Counted from the stretch's first letter, positions 8,772 through 18,029 are shown. The stretch is DNA of 64,000 nt from Gallionella sp. (GCA_028687335.1 JAQUAI010000003.1:110506-174505); one strand, 5' to 3'. The notes: generated from the letters alone by a model not told the origin. A program made the numbers and translations.

Positions 8772-8900
8772 TTATTGCTTTTCTTTCGCATCAGCAGCCT
8801 TGATCGCATTGGTATATGCCTTATAGAACAGCCATACCGGAACAATGATGGAGCCTGCCAGCGAAATAATCACACCCCAGAAAACCATATCCTGATTCAT
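8772..8900 (-). CDS. 42-residue single-helix membrane protein, candidate extra cbb3 subunit
   Basis: A 42-codon gene starts at ATG 8898-8900 and has a near-perfect ribosome site (AAGGAGG) 7 bases upstream. It stops at 8772-8774, just before the operon terminator. The product has one hydrophobic helix (about residues 6-27, F-W-G-V-I-I-S-L-A-G then I-I-V-P-V-W-L-F) followed by a charged tail rich in K, A and D. It is the fifth gene of the ccoNOQP unit, 59 bp after ccoP. CcoQ is already present in its usual place, so this is not CcoQ. Its size and topology recall CcoM, the extra single-helix subunit known from Pseudomonas stutzeri, but no sequence equivalence can be claimed. Confidence 0.75.
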   Translation of the reverse strand: MNQDMVFWGVIISLAGSIIVPVWLFYKAYTNAIKAADAKEKQ

Positions 8901-8959
8901 ATCACATCCTCCTTATGATTGATCTGTGCGGAACTGCTTCCGCACAGAATGACACAGCA

Positions 8960-9907
8960 TTACTGGGCAGCTGCCGGAGCAGATGCAGCTTCAACAGCGG
9001 AAGCGGCATCAACAGCAGGTGCTGCTTCTACTGCAACCGGAGCATCAGCTTGACCGCCGCCAAACTTGTACACATACACAGCCAGCTTCTTGATTTCAGC
9101 ATCAGACAACTTAGCGCCTTGGAACGCTGGCATCACTGCCACGCGTGTTTCAGGTGTCCCGGCATTCACACCGTGCTTGATGGTGTACTTGATACCTTCA
9201 ACCGAACTATCAAAGCGCCACACACTGTCAGTCAAATTAGCCGAGCCCATTGCTTGCATACCCTTACCATCTTCACCATGACATGCAGTACAGCCTTTTT
9301 CTGCAAACAACGGAGTTGAAGTTGGCTGGCCTTTGGAAACCGCATCAGCCAAAGTATCAATTTCAGCATCAGACAACATATCCTTGTGCGCCATCATCAT
9401 GCCTTGGCGACCACCAGTGATAGTGGTGTGGATATCGTCAATCTTACCGCCATACAACCAGTCATCATCGTTCAGGATCGGTGCGAACAAACCTTGTTTG
9501 TCATGGGTACCGATACCGTTTTGACCGTGACAAGCAGCACAGTTATCACCGAACAACACTTTACCGGAACGGGTAACGTACTCGGTCAATTCGCCATCTG
9601 CCAAAATCGCAGCCGGAGTCATGTCCTTGAGCTTAGCCTCATACTTGCCACGCACCTCATCGACCACACCCTTGTCAGCCTCCATCTCGGAAATGGCCGA
9701 CCAGCCACCGATTCCTTTAGTAAAGAATCCTCCATTAGAAATCGGGAAGGCAGGGTAGTACACCCAGTACACTACACACCAGATCGCGCTGGCTGTCAGA
9801 CCCAACATCCACCATTTTGGCGGCTGGTTGGTAAAGTCACCCAGATCATCATCCCAGACGTGACCGGTTGTCGGCACGCCACCCACATCGTGTTTTTCAC
9901 TCATCAT
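8960..9907 (-). CDS. ccoP: cbb3-type cytochrome c oxidase subunit III (dihaem)
   Basis: This 315-residue subunit takes electrons from soluble cytochromes and passes them to CcoO. It has an N-terminal membrane region (about residues 32-52), then two cytochrome c domains with haem sites C123-A-A-C-H127 and C206-T-A-C-H210 and downstream Met ligands. The C-terminus (about 285-315) is an Ala/Val-rich low-complexity tail beyond the usual family end. The start ATG overlaps the ccoQ stop. A second in-frame ATG directly follows the first, and either could be used. Confidence 0.95.
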   Translation of the reverse strand: MMSEKHDVGGVPTTGHVWDDDLGDFTNQPPKWWMLGLTASAIWCVVYWVYYPAFPISNGGFFTKGIGGWSAISEMEADKGVVDEVRGKYEAKLKDMTPAAILADGELTEYVTRSGKVLFGDNCAACHGQNGIGTHDKQGLFAPILNDDDWLYGGKIDDIHTTITGGRQGMMMAHKDMLSDAEIDTLADAVSKGQPTSTPLFAEKGCTACHGEDGKGMQAMGSANLTDSVWRFDSSVEGIKYTIKHGVNAGTPETRVAVMPAFQGAKLSDAEIKKLAVYVYKFGGGQADAPVAVEAAPAVDAASAVEAASAPAAAQ

Positions 9908-10110
9908 TTTTCTCCCAATTTGATAGGGTCTTCGTCGTCCAGAGCCATGCTGCTCTGGGCTTCGAATCTGTCTTTATTTGCCGGACGGAACACCATGAAA
10001 TAGACCGCCACCATGCCAATCGCCGAAACCAGGGCAAAGAACACCCCCAGCCAATCATGCGTGGTCATCGCCTGCACATCCATCCCAAGGTATCCCAACA
10101 GCTTAGTCAC
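9904..10110 (-). CDS. ccoQ: cbb3-type cytochrome c oxidase subunit CcoQ
   Basis: The 68-residue protein has a single membrane helix (about residues 22-41) followed by the F-R-P-A-N-K-D-R-F-E segment that is usual for CcoQ/FixQ, and a short acidic tail. CcoQ stabilises the assembled oxidase. The gene lies between ccoO and ccoP in the canonical order and overlaps both by a few bases. Confidence 0.9.
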   Translation of the reverse strand: MTKLLGYLGMDVQAMTTHDWLGVFFALVSAIGMVAVYFMVFRPANKDRFEAQSSMALDDEDPIKLGEK

Positions 10111-10900
10111 GGTAGTTCACGCCTTCTTCGAACTTAACGTGATTACCCATGCTTTGCAGGTAAGCGATCAGCGCATCCAGATCGGTCTTGCCTTCAAGCT
10201 GCGCAGCTGCCCCAGCGATAACCTCATCTGTGTAGATGGTCTTCGGTACTGGGTTAAACGGCATGATGGTCATCACTTCCATGGTCTTAACTGTTTCCGC
10301 CACATTGACTGGCTTGCTTTCCAGCCAGAAGTAGTTAGGCATAACAGACTCAGGCACCACTTCGCGTGGGTATTTCAGGTGACGGCGATGCCATTCATCC
10401 GAATACTTACCAGCCAAACGAGCCAAGTCAGGACCTGTACGCTTGGAACCCCACTGATAAGTGTGGTCGTACATGGACTCTTCAGCGATAGAGTAGTGAC
10501 CATAACGATCTTTCTCATCACGGAACGGACGGATCATCTGCGAGTGACAGAGGAAGCAACCTTCGCGGATATAAACGTTACGGCCAGCAAGCTCAAGCGG
10601 CTTGTAAGGACGCACGCCATCGCCTGGCTGCCAGTCATCCAGCGTTTTATGCTCAGAGGTTGTTGGGTTCCAGATGATTTTATCCATCGGGATCACATTA
10701 CCCTGAGTATCTTTATGCTGGGTGTTGTTACAAGTGGGATCGTTCTGACACATCGCCGTGTTAGGCAGATAGAACAGAGGGATGATTTCCACGATACCGC
10801 CAATCGCAACAGCGATCGCGGTCATAACAAACATCAGGAGCGTATTGCGTTCGATCTTGTCCTGAAATTTTGTCGAATAGATTTTGTCGTGATCAGACAT
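10103..10900 (-). CDS. ccoO: cbb3-type cytochrome c oxidase subunit II (monohaem)
   Basis: The 265-residue subunit has an N-terminal membrane anchor (about residues 21-44), then the haem site C115-F-L-C-H119 in the conserved E-L-A-G-R-N-V-Y-I-R-E-G-C context. The W-G-S-K-R-T-G-P-D-L-A-R stretch and the G-K-T-D-L-D-A-L-I-A-Y-L-Q ending are typical. An extra stretch of about 50 residues (46-94), between the membrane anchor and the haem domain, contains Cys51 and Cys57 and is longer than in ordinary CcoO proteins. AAGGAG precedes the ATG. The gene lies 10 bp after ccoN. Confidence 0.95.
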   Translation of the reverse strand: MSDHDKIYSTKFQDKIERNTLLMFVMTAIAVAIGGIVEIIPLFYLPNTAMCQNDPTCNNTQHKDTQGNVIPMDKIIWNPTTSEHKTLDDWQPGDGVRPYKPLELAGRNVYIREGCFLCHSQMIRPFRDEKDRYGHYSIAEESMYDHTYQWGSKRTGPDLARLAGKYSDEWHRRHLKYPREVVPESVMPNYFWLESKPVNVAETVKTMEVMTIMPFNPVPKTIYTDEVIAGAAAQLEGKTDLDALIAYLQSMGNHVKFEEGVNYRD

Positions 10901-10910
10901 GTTTCACTCC

Positions 10911-12344
10911 TTATGCATTGGCCGGAACGGCGTTCGTACCGCGCAGAGCGCTAGCTTGACGAACGGTCATCACGATATTGAACAAAGCAATCCAAGCACC
11001 CAAGTTGAAAATCGCGCCGCCGATTGCACGCATCGCGTAGTACGGATGCATAGCGGAAACAGATTCAACGAAAGTGTAGGTCAATGTGCCGTATTCGTCA
11101 TAGTCGCGCCACATCAGGCCCTGCATAATGCCGGAGACCCACATCGCCACGACATACACAACGGTACCGATTGTTGCCAACCAGAAGTGCACGTTTACCA
11201 AGCTCTCGGAGTACATACGCTCAACGCCCCACAGTTTCTTGATCATGTGGTACATCGCACCGTAAGCAACCATTGCCATCCAACCCAAAGCTCCGGAGTG
11301 AACGTGACCAACCGTCCAGTCAGTGTAGTGAGACAAGGCATTCACAGTCTTGATGGACATCACCGGACCTTCGAAGGTAGACATCGCGTAGAACGCCAAG
11401 GAAACCACCAAGAAACGCAGGATGTAATCAGTACGCAGCTTGTCCCATGCACCGGACAAAGTCATCATACCGTTCATCGCACCACCCCAAGAAGGGATGA
11501 TCATCGCCAAAGAAACCGCAGCACCCAAGGAACCAGTCCAGTCAGGCAATGCAGTGTATTGCAGATGGTGAGCACCCAACCAAACATAGCCGAAGCTCAA
11601 TGCCCAGAAGTGCAACACAGACAGACGATAAGAGAACACAGGACGACCTGCTTGCTTAGGCACGAAGTAGTACATGATGCCCAAGAAACCGCCAGTCAGA
11701 TAGAAACCCACCGCATTGTGACCCCACCACCATTGAATCATAGCGTCTTGTACGCCAGAGTAGATGGAGAACGAGTTGGTCAGACTGACAGGAATCGCCA
11801 AGCTATTCACAACGTGCAGGTAAGTGATCATCACGATCATACCCATGGTGAACCAGTTGGACACATAGATGTGCGATGTCTTGCGAATCGCCACAGTCAT
11901 AATGTGATTCAAACCAAAAGACAACCAAACGACCGCAATCGCGATGTCAATCGGCCATTCCAGTTCGGCGTATTCCTTACCGGAAGTCATACCCAATGGC
12001 AAAGTCACCACTGCGGAAACGATGATCAGATTCCAACCCCAAAAGGTGAACCATGCCATCTTGTTGCTCCACAGCTTGGTGCCTCCAGTACGCTGCGCCA
12101 TGTAGAAACCAGTCGCCATCAGCACACAACCGCCGAATGCGAAGATCACTGCATTGGTATGCAACGGACGCAAGCGACCGAATGTGATGTATTCAAGATC
12201 AAAGTTTAAAAACGGCCAAGCCAATTCGGATGCCACATACACACCGATTAGCGTACCTACCACTGCATAAATGGCAGCGGCGATGGTGAACCATCGCACA
12301 ACTTCCATGTCGTACTTTACTGGTGTCGCTTGAGTTGCTTCCAC
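10911..12344 (-). CDS. ccoN: cbb3-type cytochrome c oxidase catalytic subunit I
   Basis: The 477-residue, 12-helix haem-copper oxidase subunit reduces O2 at the haem b3-CuB centre. Conserved His residues are seen in R-P-L-H-T-N-A (low-spin haem), W-W-W-G-H-N-A-V (CuB), G-A-H-H-L-Q-Y-T (CuB) and [10 protein letters not shown] (haem ligands). The start is GTG with GGGAGGAG nine bases upstream. It is the first gene of ccoN-O-Q-P plus the 42-residue protein. Transcription probably starts about 195 bases upstream at an FNR-type promoter. Confidence 0.97.
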   Translation of the reverse strand: MEATQATPVKYDMEVVRWFTIAAAIYAVVGTLIGVYVASELAWPFLNFDLEYITFGRLRPLHTNAVIFAFGGCVLMATGFYMAQRTGGTKLWSNKMAWFTFWGWNLIIVSAVVTLPLGMTSGKEYAELEWPIDIAIAVVWLSFGLNHIMTVAIRKTSHIYVSNWFTMGMIVMITYLHVVNSLAIPVSLTNSFSIYSGVQDAMIQWWWGHNAVGFYLTGGFLGIMYYFVPKQAGRPVFSYRLSVLHFWALSFGYVWLGAHHLQYTALPDWTGSLGAAVSLAMIIPSWGGAMNGMMTLSGAWDKLRTDYILRFLVVSLAFYAMSTFEGPVMSIKTVNALSHYTDWTVGHVHSGALGWMAMVAYGAMYHMIKKLWGVERMYSESLVNVHFWLATIGTVVYVVAMWVSGIMQGLMWRDYDEYGTLTYTFVESVSAMHPYYAMRAIGGAIFNLGAWIALFNIVMTVRQASALRGTNAVPANA

Positions 12345-12383
12345 AGTAGTCTCCTCCCAAGAGCCAAGTTAAAAACAATGCAC

Positions 12384-12409
12384 TACCCTTCCACAACCGT
12401 TGAAGGGTA
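12384..12409 (-). other. Hairpin in the ccoN leader
   Basis: A perfect 8-bp inverted repeat TACCCTTC / GAAGGGTA with a 10-base loop lies in the predicted untranslated leader, about 40 bases before the ccoN start. It lacks a T-run and is not a terminator. It may stabilise the mRNA; no function can be assigned. Confidence 0.45.
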
Positions 12410-12538
12410 ATACACCTCTGCATTACAGCTATATAAAGCTGCGGCATAATGTCACAGGCACCCCCCTCGCGTAAAGCACAAACACACTATTGAAACGTGC
12501 ATTCCCGATACTCACACTAAGGATTGATTCCTGATCCG

Positions 12539-12586
12539 ACGCGAGATTCTATGCTCCCCCGCCTAATGTCATTTGACCTAAATCAA
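12539..12586 (-). promoter_or_regulatory. FNR/ANR-type promoter of ccoNOQP
   Basis: On the minus strand TTGAT-TTAG-GTCAA (12573-12586) matches the FNR box in 9 of 10 positions. A TAGAAT -10 box follows at 12546-12551, which predicts a start near 12539 and places the box centre at about -41, the class II activating position. The box overlaps the stop codon of the upstream GIY-YIG gene. It implies low-oxygen induction of the oxidase. Confidence 0.8.
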
Positions 12587-12846
12587 ATTCCTCTTTGACT
12601 TTCCCATGCGGCAATCAGATTAAGCTTAGCTTGCCGACTCAACGCTTTGATCTGCAACTCACGCTTCAGCGCGACTGATCGACTTTCACACTCTTCCGTG
12701 TAAACCAAGATGACCGGCAACCTGACCCGCGTATATTTCGCCGCTTTGCCTGCATTGTGAGTTTGCACTCGCTTATCAAGATCATTCGTCATGCCGCAAT
12801 AGAGTGTGCCGTCGGCGCAACGCAGCAAATAACAAAACCAGATCAC
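12583..12846 (-). CDS. GIY-YIG domain nuclease-like protein
   Basis: The 87-residue protein is a minimal GIY-YIG domain of the YhbQ type. It has C-Y-L-L-R-C in place of GIY, L-Y-C-G-M-T-N-D-L in place of YIG, a conserved Arg (D-K-R-V-Q-T-H), and the catalytic-type Glu in A-L-K-R-E-L-Q-I-K. These single-domain proteins are widespread and mostly uncharacterised DNA nucleases. It overlaps the lnt stop by four bases, so it is co-transcribed with lnt and unlinked in function to ccoN. Confidence 0.85.
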   Translation of the reverse strand: MIWFCYLLRCADGTLYCGMTNDLDKRVQTHNAGKAAKYTRVRLPVILVYTEECESRSVALKRELQIKALSRQAKLNLIAAWESQRGI

Positions 12847-14330
12847 TTGCTCCTGCCTTCGCCAAAACGCACATAAGCCAACATCATCACCATCAGTAGC
12901 ACAACTAGCGCATTCCCCAAGCGCACATAAGGTGTCATTCCCTGATACCCTTGCGCCACTCCGCTCAAAATCGCCTCTTGATGTTGTGGTAATTGCTGCT
13001 GAATGCTGCCATCAACCCGAATAATCGAAGTCACGCCAGTATTGGTTGCACGCAACATCATGCGCCCACTTTCTAATGCCCGCATACGCGCAATCTGATT
13101 ATGTTGCTCGGCCGCATGCGAATCACCGTACCAAGCATCATTGGTGACATTCACCAATACTGTCGCCTGCGGCAGGCTACGAATAATCTCTTCACCAAAA
13201 ACATCTTCGTAACAGATATTCACGGCCACCTGCTGCCCCGCCACCTCAAGCAAATCCTGATCGTTCCCGCCGCTAGCAAGGTCGCCCATGGGAATATCAA
13301 GTACGCCATTAATGAACCATGCCAACACAGGGCGCAACGGAATAAATTCACCGAACGGCACCAAATGCTGCTTGCGATAGCGCTGTTCCTCTGCCACCCC
13401 TAGGGAAAATACCGAGTTGTAATACGCGCCATCAGCGTATTCAAAGCCGCCGATCAACACATCGCCGTCATTACCTTTAGCGTGCTCACTTAAGCTATCG
13501 AGCAATGTGACTGGCAATTCAGCACGCAGTAGTGGAAAGGCGGTTTCCGGCAGCACTGTCAATTGCGCGTCACTTGCCAATACCAAACGGCGATAACGCT
13601 CCAAGGTTCCGAATAATTCATTCGAATCAAACTTACTATTTTGGGCGATGTTTCCCTGTATTAACGCCACACTAAAAGGCTCGCCCTGCGGCTGTGTCCA
13701 GGCAACCTTACCCAGCAATGCACCGCCCCCCCACAACAACGCCAACACCAGCAGCGCATAGCCTCCACGCCTACTTGCTCGCTCACGCCACAGCAACGCA
13801 AGCAAGCCCGCGCTGACAGCCAACGCTAGAGATACGCCGTACACACCCAACACAGGCGCATAGCCAGCCAGAGGGCTATCACTTTGCGAATAACCCGATA
13901 CCAACCAAGGGAAGCCGGTAAAAATCAGTCCACGCAACCACTCCACCGCCACCCATACAGCCGCCATCAGCAGCACCCAAGCATATCCGCCACCGACCTT
14001 AACCTGGGCCTGAAGATATCCAGCCAAAGCCGGAAATAGCGCCAAAAATGCAGCAAACAAAGCGGTCGCCAAAAACGCCAGTGGCAGCGGCATCGCGCCA
14101 TAATCATGCAGCGCAACATAAACCCATCCGATGCCCGCCAAAAAGAAACCAAAACCGAAGCAAAAGCCCAACCAAGCCGCCACCCGCGCACTTCCGGCAT
14201 TTCTCCACAGGAAGAACAGCCCTGCGAGAGCCATAGGCAGAATGAAAAAGATGGAAAATGGGGCAAAGCCAAATACGCACAATAGACCCGCCACAAACGC
14301 AGCGATAGATTGTTTTTGAGTGGTAGACAT
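12843..14330 (-). CDS. lnt: Apolipoprotein N-acyltransferase
   Basis: This 495-residue inner-membrane enzyme adds the third acyl chain to bacterial lipoproteins. About six N-terminal membrane segments precede a nitrilase-like periplasmic domain with the catalytic triad Glu (V-L-P-E-T-A-F-P), Lys (R-K-Q-H-L-V-P-F-G-E-F) and Cys (I-C-Y-E-D-V-F-G). One C-terminal helix follows. The ATG at 14330 (M-S-T-T-Q-K) is chosen because the hydrophobic region begins right after it; the open frame to 14459 overlaps the divergent pseudouridine synthase. In many betaproteobacteria lnt directly follows corC. Here an rluF-like gene on the other strand lies between them. Confidence 0.95.
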   Translation of the reverse strand: MSTTQKQSIAAFVAGLLCVFGFAPFSIFFILPMALAGLFFLWRNAGSARVAAWLGFCFGFGFFLAGIGWVYVALHDYGAMPLPLAFLATALFAAFLALFPALAGYLQAQVKVGGGYAWVLLMAAVWVAVEWLRGLIFTGFPWLVSGYSQSDSPLAGYAPVLGVYGVSLALAVSAGLLALLWRERASRRGGYALLVLALLWGGGALLGKVAWTQPQGEPFSVALIQGNIAQNSKFDSNELFGTLERYRRLVLASDAQLTVLPETAFPLLRAELPVTLLDSLSEHAKGNDGDVLIGGFEYADGAYYNSVFSLGVAEEQRYRKQHLVPFGEFIPLRPVLAWFINGVLDIPMGDLASGGNDQDLLEVAGQQVAVNICYEDVFGEEIIRSLPQATVLVNVTNDAWYGDSHAAEQHNQIARMRALESGRMMLRATNTGVTSIIRVDGSIQQQLPQHQEAILSGVAQGYQGMTPYVRLGNALVVLLMVMMLAYVRFGEGRSK

Positions 14331-14436
14331 CAAGGTAACTGACAGGTGACAGGTATGACTCAAGAATAACTGATTCCGCCGGAAGCGGCATTTGTGATTA
14401 AATCGCGCCCCGCCTACCTTGAACACCTCGCTTCCC

Positions 14437-15168
14437 ATGGAAAAAGTCCGCCTCTCCAAACGTATGTCAGAACTCGGCTTATGCTCGCGCCGCGAAGCCG
14501 ATAGTTATATCGAAAAAGGCTGGGTTCAAGTCGACGGGGAAACAGTCAACGAATTGGGGAGTAAGGTCTATCCGCACCAGCAAATCACCTTACGCAGCGC
14601 AGCGCAAAATACTCAACAGCAGCGCGTAACCATCCTCCTGAATAAGCCCATCGGCTACGTGTCAGGGCAAGCCGAACACAATTACAAACCGGCAATTGTT
14701 CTCATCGACGGCGCAACACGCTGGTCTGAAGACAACTCGCCGCAGCAGTTTCACCGCAGCCAGCTGTTAGGCTTGGCACCGGCAGGGCGACTAGATATTG
14801 ACTCGCAAGGCTTGCTGATATTGACGCAAGATGGCCGCATCGCCAAACAACTAATCGGAGAAAACTCGACTGTAGACAAAGAATACTTGGTGCGCGTGCA
14901 AGGCAAATTAAGTGAAGGCGATCTGAGCTTACTTAATCAAGGACTCAAATTGGATGGTGAATACCTTAAGCCAGCCAAAGTCTCATGGCAAAATGAAGAC
15001 CAGTTGCGCTTTATTCTGCGCGAGGGGAAAAAACGCCAGATACGCCGCATGTGCGAACTGGTTGGATTAAAGGTCACAGGCCTCAAGCGCATTCGCATCG
15101 GCAAAGTTAAGCTGGGAAAACTACCTCAGGGACAGTGGCGCTATCTAGCCGAAGATGAAATGTTTTAA
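14437..15168 (+). CDS. rluF: 23S rRNA pseudouridine synthase, RluF/RluB-type
   Basis: This RsuA-family enzyme isomerises uridine in rRNA. An S4 RNA-binding domain (L-S-K-R-M-S-E-L-G-L-C-S-R-R-E-A) comes first. The catalytic domain carries the Asp in P-A-G-R-L-D-I-D-S-Q-G-L-L-I-L-T and the family ending G-K-K-R-Q-I-R-R-M-C. The H-N-Y-K-P insertion and the Q-L-L-G-L-A-P-A-G-R-L-D context resemble RluF, so U2604 of 23S rRNA is the likely target. The ATG at 14437 is preferred over a TTG 18 bases upstream. Divergent from lnt. Confidence 0.85.
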   Translation: MEKVRLSKRMSELGLCSRREADSYIEKGWVQVDGETVNELGSKVYPHQQITLRSAAQNTQQQRVTILLNKPIGYVSGQAEHNYKPAIVLIDGATRWSEDNSPQQFHRSQLLGLAPAGRLDIDSQGLLILTQDGRIAKQLIGENSTVDKEYLVRVQGKLSEGDLSLLNQGLKLDGEYLKPAKVSWQNEDQLRFILREGKKRQIRRMCELVGLKVTGLKRIRIGKVKLGKLPQGQWRYLAEDEMF

Positions 15169-15264
15169 GAGTCGCCCCAATTTATTCCACGTTCACGACT
15201 AGCAGGTAAATTATGAACGGGATAAATCGGCACACTCACAAGGCTAGGGAAATCACAACCTAGC

Positions 15265-15289
15265 AAAAACGTCGCATTGCACGGCGTTT
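15265..15289 (-). terminator. Terminator after corC
   Basis: An 8-bp stem (15267-15274 with 15282-15289, one G-T pair) with a 7-base loop is followed on the minus strand by five Ts. It lies immediately beyond the corC stop and ends the miaB-ybeY-corC direction. The rest of 15169-15264 shows nothing recognisable. Confidence 0.65.
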
Positions 15290-15290
15290 C

Positions 15291-16136
15291 TTAATCAGAA
15301 GCAGGTACTTCCGCCTCGTTACGCTCCACCAACAGCGAATGCAATCTGCGACTGTCTGCACGCAACACGGTAAATGTCAGATCAGCCACATAAATGCGTG
15401 CGCCGCGCTCCGGCAGCTGCCCTGCCGCCTTCAGCACTAAGCCGCCCACTGTGTCGCACTCTTCATCGCTAAAGCTGGCTGCTAATGCAGCATTAAAATC
15501 CCCCACTTCGGTATCGGCCTTGACCCGCCATTTACCCTTTGCAACTGGGATAATATTGTCCTCATCCTCGTCAAAGTCGTACTCATCCTCAATATCGCCG
15601 ACAATCTGCTCCAGCACATCCTCAATGGTGACCATACCGGACACGCCACCATACTCATCTGCCACCAGCGCCATATGATTACGATTACTACGAAACTCGC
15701 GTAACAGCACATTCAGCCGCTTTGACTCGGGCACAAACACGGCGGGACGTAACATATCGCGCACATTAAACTCCTCGCCCGCGTAATAACGCAGCAAGTC
15801 TTTCGCCAACAGAATACCGATGATGTGATCTTTATCGCCGTCAATAACAGGGAAGCGCGAATGCGCTGTCTCAACGACAAAAGGAATAAATTTTTCTGGT
15901 GGCTCGCTAATGTCGATAACGTCCATCTGAGCACGTGGCAACATAATCTCGCGCACCTGCCTCTCCGACACTTGCAACACACCTTCCATCATGGAAAGGG
16001 CATCAGCATCAAGCAGACTGTGCTCATAAGCTGAGTGCAGCAACTGCACCAACTGTTCACGATCTTCCGGCTCACGCAGCAACAGCGCGGAAAGCCGCTC
16101 CAACAAACTTGGTTTACTACTCTCTGAATCGTCCAT
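15291..16136 (-). CDS. corC: CorC/HlyC-type CBS-domain protein
   Basis: The 281-residue cytosolic protein has two CBS domains (beginning near the I-M-L-P-R-A-Q-M-D-V-I and M-L-R-P-A-V-F-V-P-E motifs) and a C-terminal CorC/HlyC transporter-associated domain ending near L-L-V-E-R-N-E. Relatives act in Mg/Co efflux or resistance. It has no membrane domain, as is normal for CorC. It lies 6 bp after ybeY in the usual ybeY-corC pair. Confidence 0.92.
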   Translation of the reverse strand: MDDSESSKPSLLERLSALLLREPEDREQLVQLLHSAYEHSLLDADALSMMEGVLQVSERQVREIMLPRAQMDVIDISEPPEKFIPFVVETAHSRFPVIDGDKDHIIGILLAKDLLRYYAGEEFNVRDMLRPAVFVPESKRLNVLLREFRSNRNHMALVADEYGGVSGMVTIEDVLEQIVGDIEDEYDFDEDEDNIIPVAKGKWRVKADTEVGDFNAALAASFSDEECDTVGGLVLKAAGQLPERGARIYVADLTFTVLRADSRRLHSLLVERNEAEVPASD

Positions 16137-16142
16137 GACTAC

Positions 16143-16598
16143 CTATTGATTGATCCGGTAAGGATCGGGGTAGCGCAATTTTAACATCAGTGCGGACTCC
16201 AATGCTTCCATCGCCTCCGCATCAATCTCATTTTCATGGTCATAACCCTGCAAATGCAGCGCTGCATGAATCGCCAAATGAGCATAATGCGCTGCCAATA
16301 ACTTACTCTGCTCAGCTGCCTCGCGCGATACCACGGCCGCGCAAATCACCACATCGCCAGATAAGCTACCGTCTTCGTCATACACGAAGGTCAGCACATT
16401 GGTTGCATAGTCCTTGCCGCGATACGCCTTATTCAGCTCTCGCCCCTCACCCTCATCCACAATACGCAAAGTCACACTCGCATCGCGTTGCAGCGCACGC
16501 TGAAACCAGCGTCGGAATTGTGCACGTGTAGGCAGACTGTCAGCAGCACTGGCGTATTGCACCGCCAGTGAAAGTTTAGTTGTGTTTTTGTTGTTCAT
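16143..16598 (-). CDS. ybeY: Endoribonuclease YbeY
   Basis: YbeY matures the 3-prime end of 16S rRNA and takes part in ribosome quality control. The zinc site is clear: H-L-A-I-H-A-A-L-H-L-Q-G-Y-D-H, with three His ligands. The usual Gly after the second His is Ala here, a mild change. The conserved R-G-K-D-Y-A-T-N-V-L-T-F segment is intact. The ATG at 16598 is preferred to a TTG 21 bases upstream. The phoH gene that usually precedes ybeY is missing; miaB is next upstream. Confidence 0.93.
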   Translation of the reverse strand: MNNKNTTKLSLAVQYASAADSLPTRAQFRRWFQRALQRDASVTLRIVDEGEGRELNKAYRGKDYATNVLTFVYDEDGSLSGDVVICAAVVSREAAEQSKLLAAHYAHLAIHAALHLQGYDHENEIDAEAMEALESALMLKLRYPDPYRINQ

Positions 16599-16679
16599 AG
16601 CATTTATCAACGGTAACAATTTTCTGATCTAGCGAAGACGCTCCACGCCTGATGCGAAAAAGTCGATGTTTCGCCTCAC

Positions 16680-18029
16680 TCATGTGCGCAGCACAGCCTC
16701 ACCGCGCAAGGTATGACGCACCACTTGGGTAATTTTTACATCGACAAAACGCCCGATCATGCCGGGCGAGCCCGCAAAATTCACCACCCGATTATTATCA
16801 GTGCGACCAGCCAGTTCATTCGCATCTTTTTTCGACAGTCCTTCTACCTGAACTCGCTGCACTGTCCCCAACATAGCGTCATTGGCCGTTCGCTCCAATT
16901 CATCAACCCGAACCTTCAATCTATCCAACCGCGCTGCTTTCACTTCTTCCGTCGTATCATCGCGCAATTCTGCCGCAGGCGTACCTGGGCGCGGGCTAAA
17001 CAAGTAACTAAAGCAGGCATCAAACCCTACCTCATCAATCAATCGCATCGTTGCCTCAAAATCCTGCTCGGTTTCACCAGGAAAGCCAACAATAAAATCT
17101 GAAGTCACGCTGATATCGGGGCGCACCACACGCAAACGCCGGATGATCGACTTGTATTCCAGCACGGTATAACCCCGCTTCATTGCGGCCAGCACCCGAT
17201 CCGAGCCCGACTGCACAGGCAAGTGCAAGTGACTCACCAACTTAGGCGTAGTCGCATAAACATCAATCAAACGCTGCGTCATCTCCTTGGGATGTGACGT
17301 GGTGTAACGTAAACGCTCAATTCCATCCAAGGCTGCAATAGCCTGTAACAGAAACGCAAAATCGACCGTATCGCCATCCTCCGTTGCGCCCATATACGCA
17401 TTCACATTTTGCCCTAGCAAGGTGATCTCGCGCACCCCTTGAGCCATCAGCGTATGCACATCACGCAGCACATCTTCGAACGGGCGAGACAACTCCTCAC
17501 CTCGCGTATAAGGCACCACACAAAAAGTGCAGTATTTACTACACCCTTCCATGATCGAAAGAAATGCCGAACCAGCGGACACACCAACCTTCGGCTGCCC
17601 ACCAAGTGCAAGACGATCAAACTTTTCAATCTCAGGAAAGCTAATGTCAACCTGCGCCCGTCCTGTATCGCGCCGTGCCTGCAACATCTCTGGCAAACGA
17701 TGCAATGTCTGCGGGCCGAACACCACATCCACATAAGGAGCGCGCTTGAGAATCGCCTCCCCCTCCTGACTGCCGACGCATCCGCCCACACCAATCAACA
17801 CATGCGGATGCGCCTGCTTGATCGCACGCACACGCCCAAGATCGGAAAACACTTTACCCTCCGCTTTTTCGCGTATTGAACACGTATTCAACAAAATCAC
17901 ATCAGCATCATCGGGCGTATCCGTCTGCGCCATACCATCACAGGCACGCAAAATATCCGCCATTTTGTCCGAGTCATACTCATTCATCTGGCAGCCATAT
18001 GTCTTGATATACAGTTTTTTCAAATCCAC
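16680..18029 (-). CDS. miaB: tRNA-2-methylthio-N6-dimethylallyladenosine synthase
   Basis: This 449-residue radical-SAM methylthiotransferase acts on A37 of tRNAs reading UNN codons. It has the N-terminal UPF0004 domain ([15 protein letters not shown] and G-V-G-G-C-V) whose three Cys hold the auxiliary cluster, the radical-[11 protein letters not shown] motif near residue 160 and a C-terminal TRAM domain. The order miaB-ybeY-corC is conserved in proteobacteria apart from the missing phoH. Confidence 0.97.
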   Translation of the reverse strand: MDLKKLYIKTYGCQMNEYDSDKMADILRACDGMAQTDTPDDADVILLNTCSIREKAEGKVFSDLGRVRAIKQAHPHVLIGVGGCVGSQEGEAILKRAPYVDVVFGPQTLHRLPEMLQARRDTGRAQVDISFPEIEKFDRLALGGQPKVGVSAGSAFLSIMEGCSKYCTFCVVPYTRGEELSRPFEDVLRDVHTLMAQGVREITLLGQNVNAYMGATEDGDTVDFAFLLQAIAALDGIERLRYTTSHPKEMTQRLIDVYATTPKLVSHLHLPVQSGSDRVLAAMKRGYTVLEYKSIIRRLRVVRPDISVTSDFIVGFPGETEQDFEATMRLIDEVGFDACFSYLFSPRPGTPAAELRDDTTEEVKAARLDRLKVRVDELERTANDAMLGTVQRVQVEGLSKKDANELAGRTDNNRVVNFAGSPGMIGRFVDVKITQVVRHTLRGEAVLRT

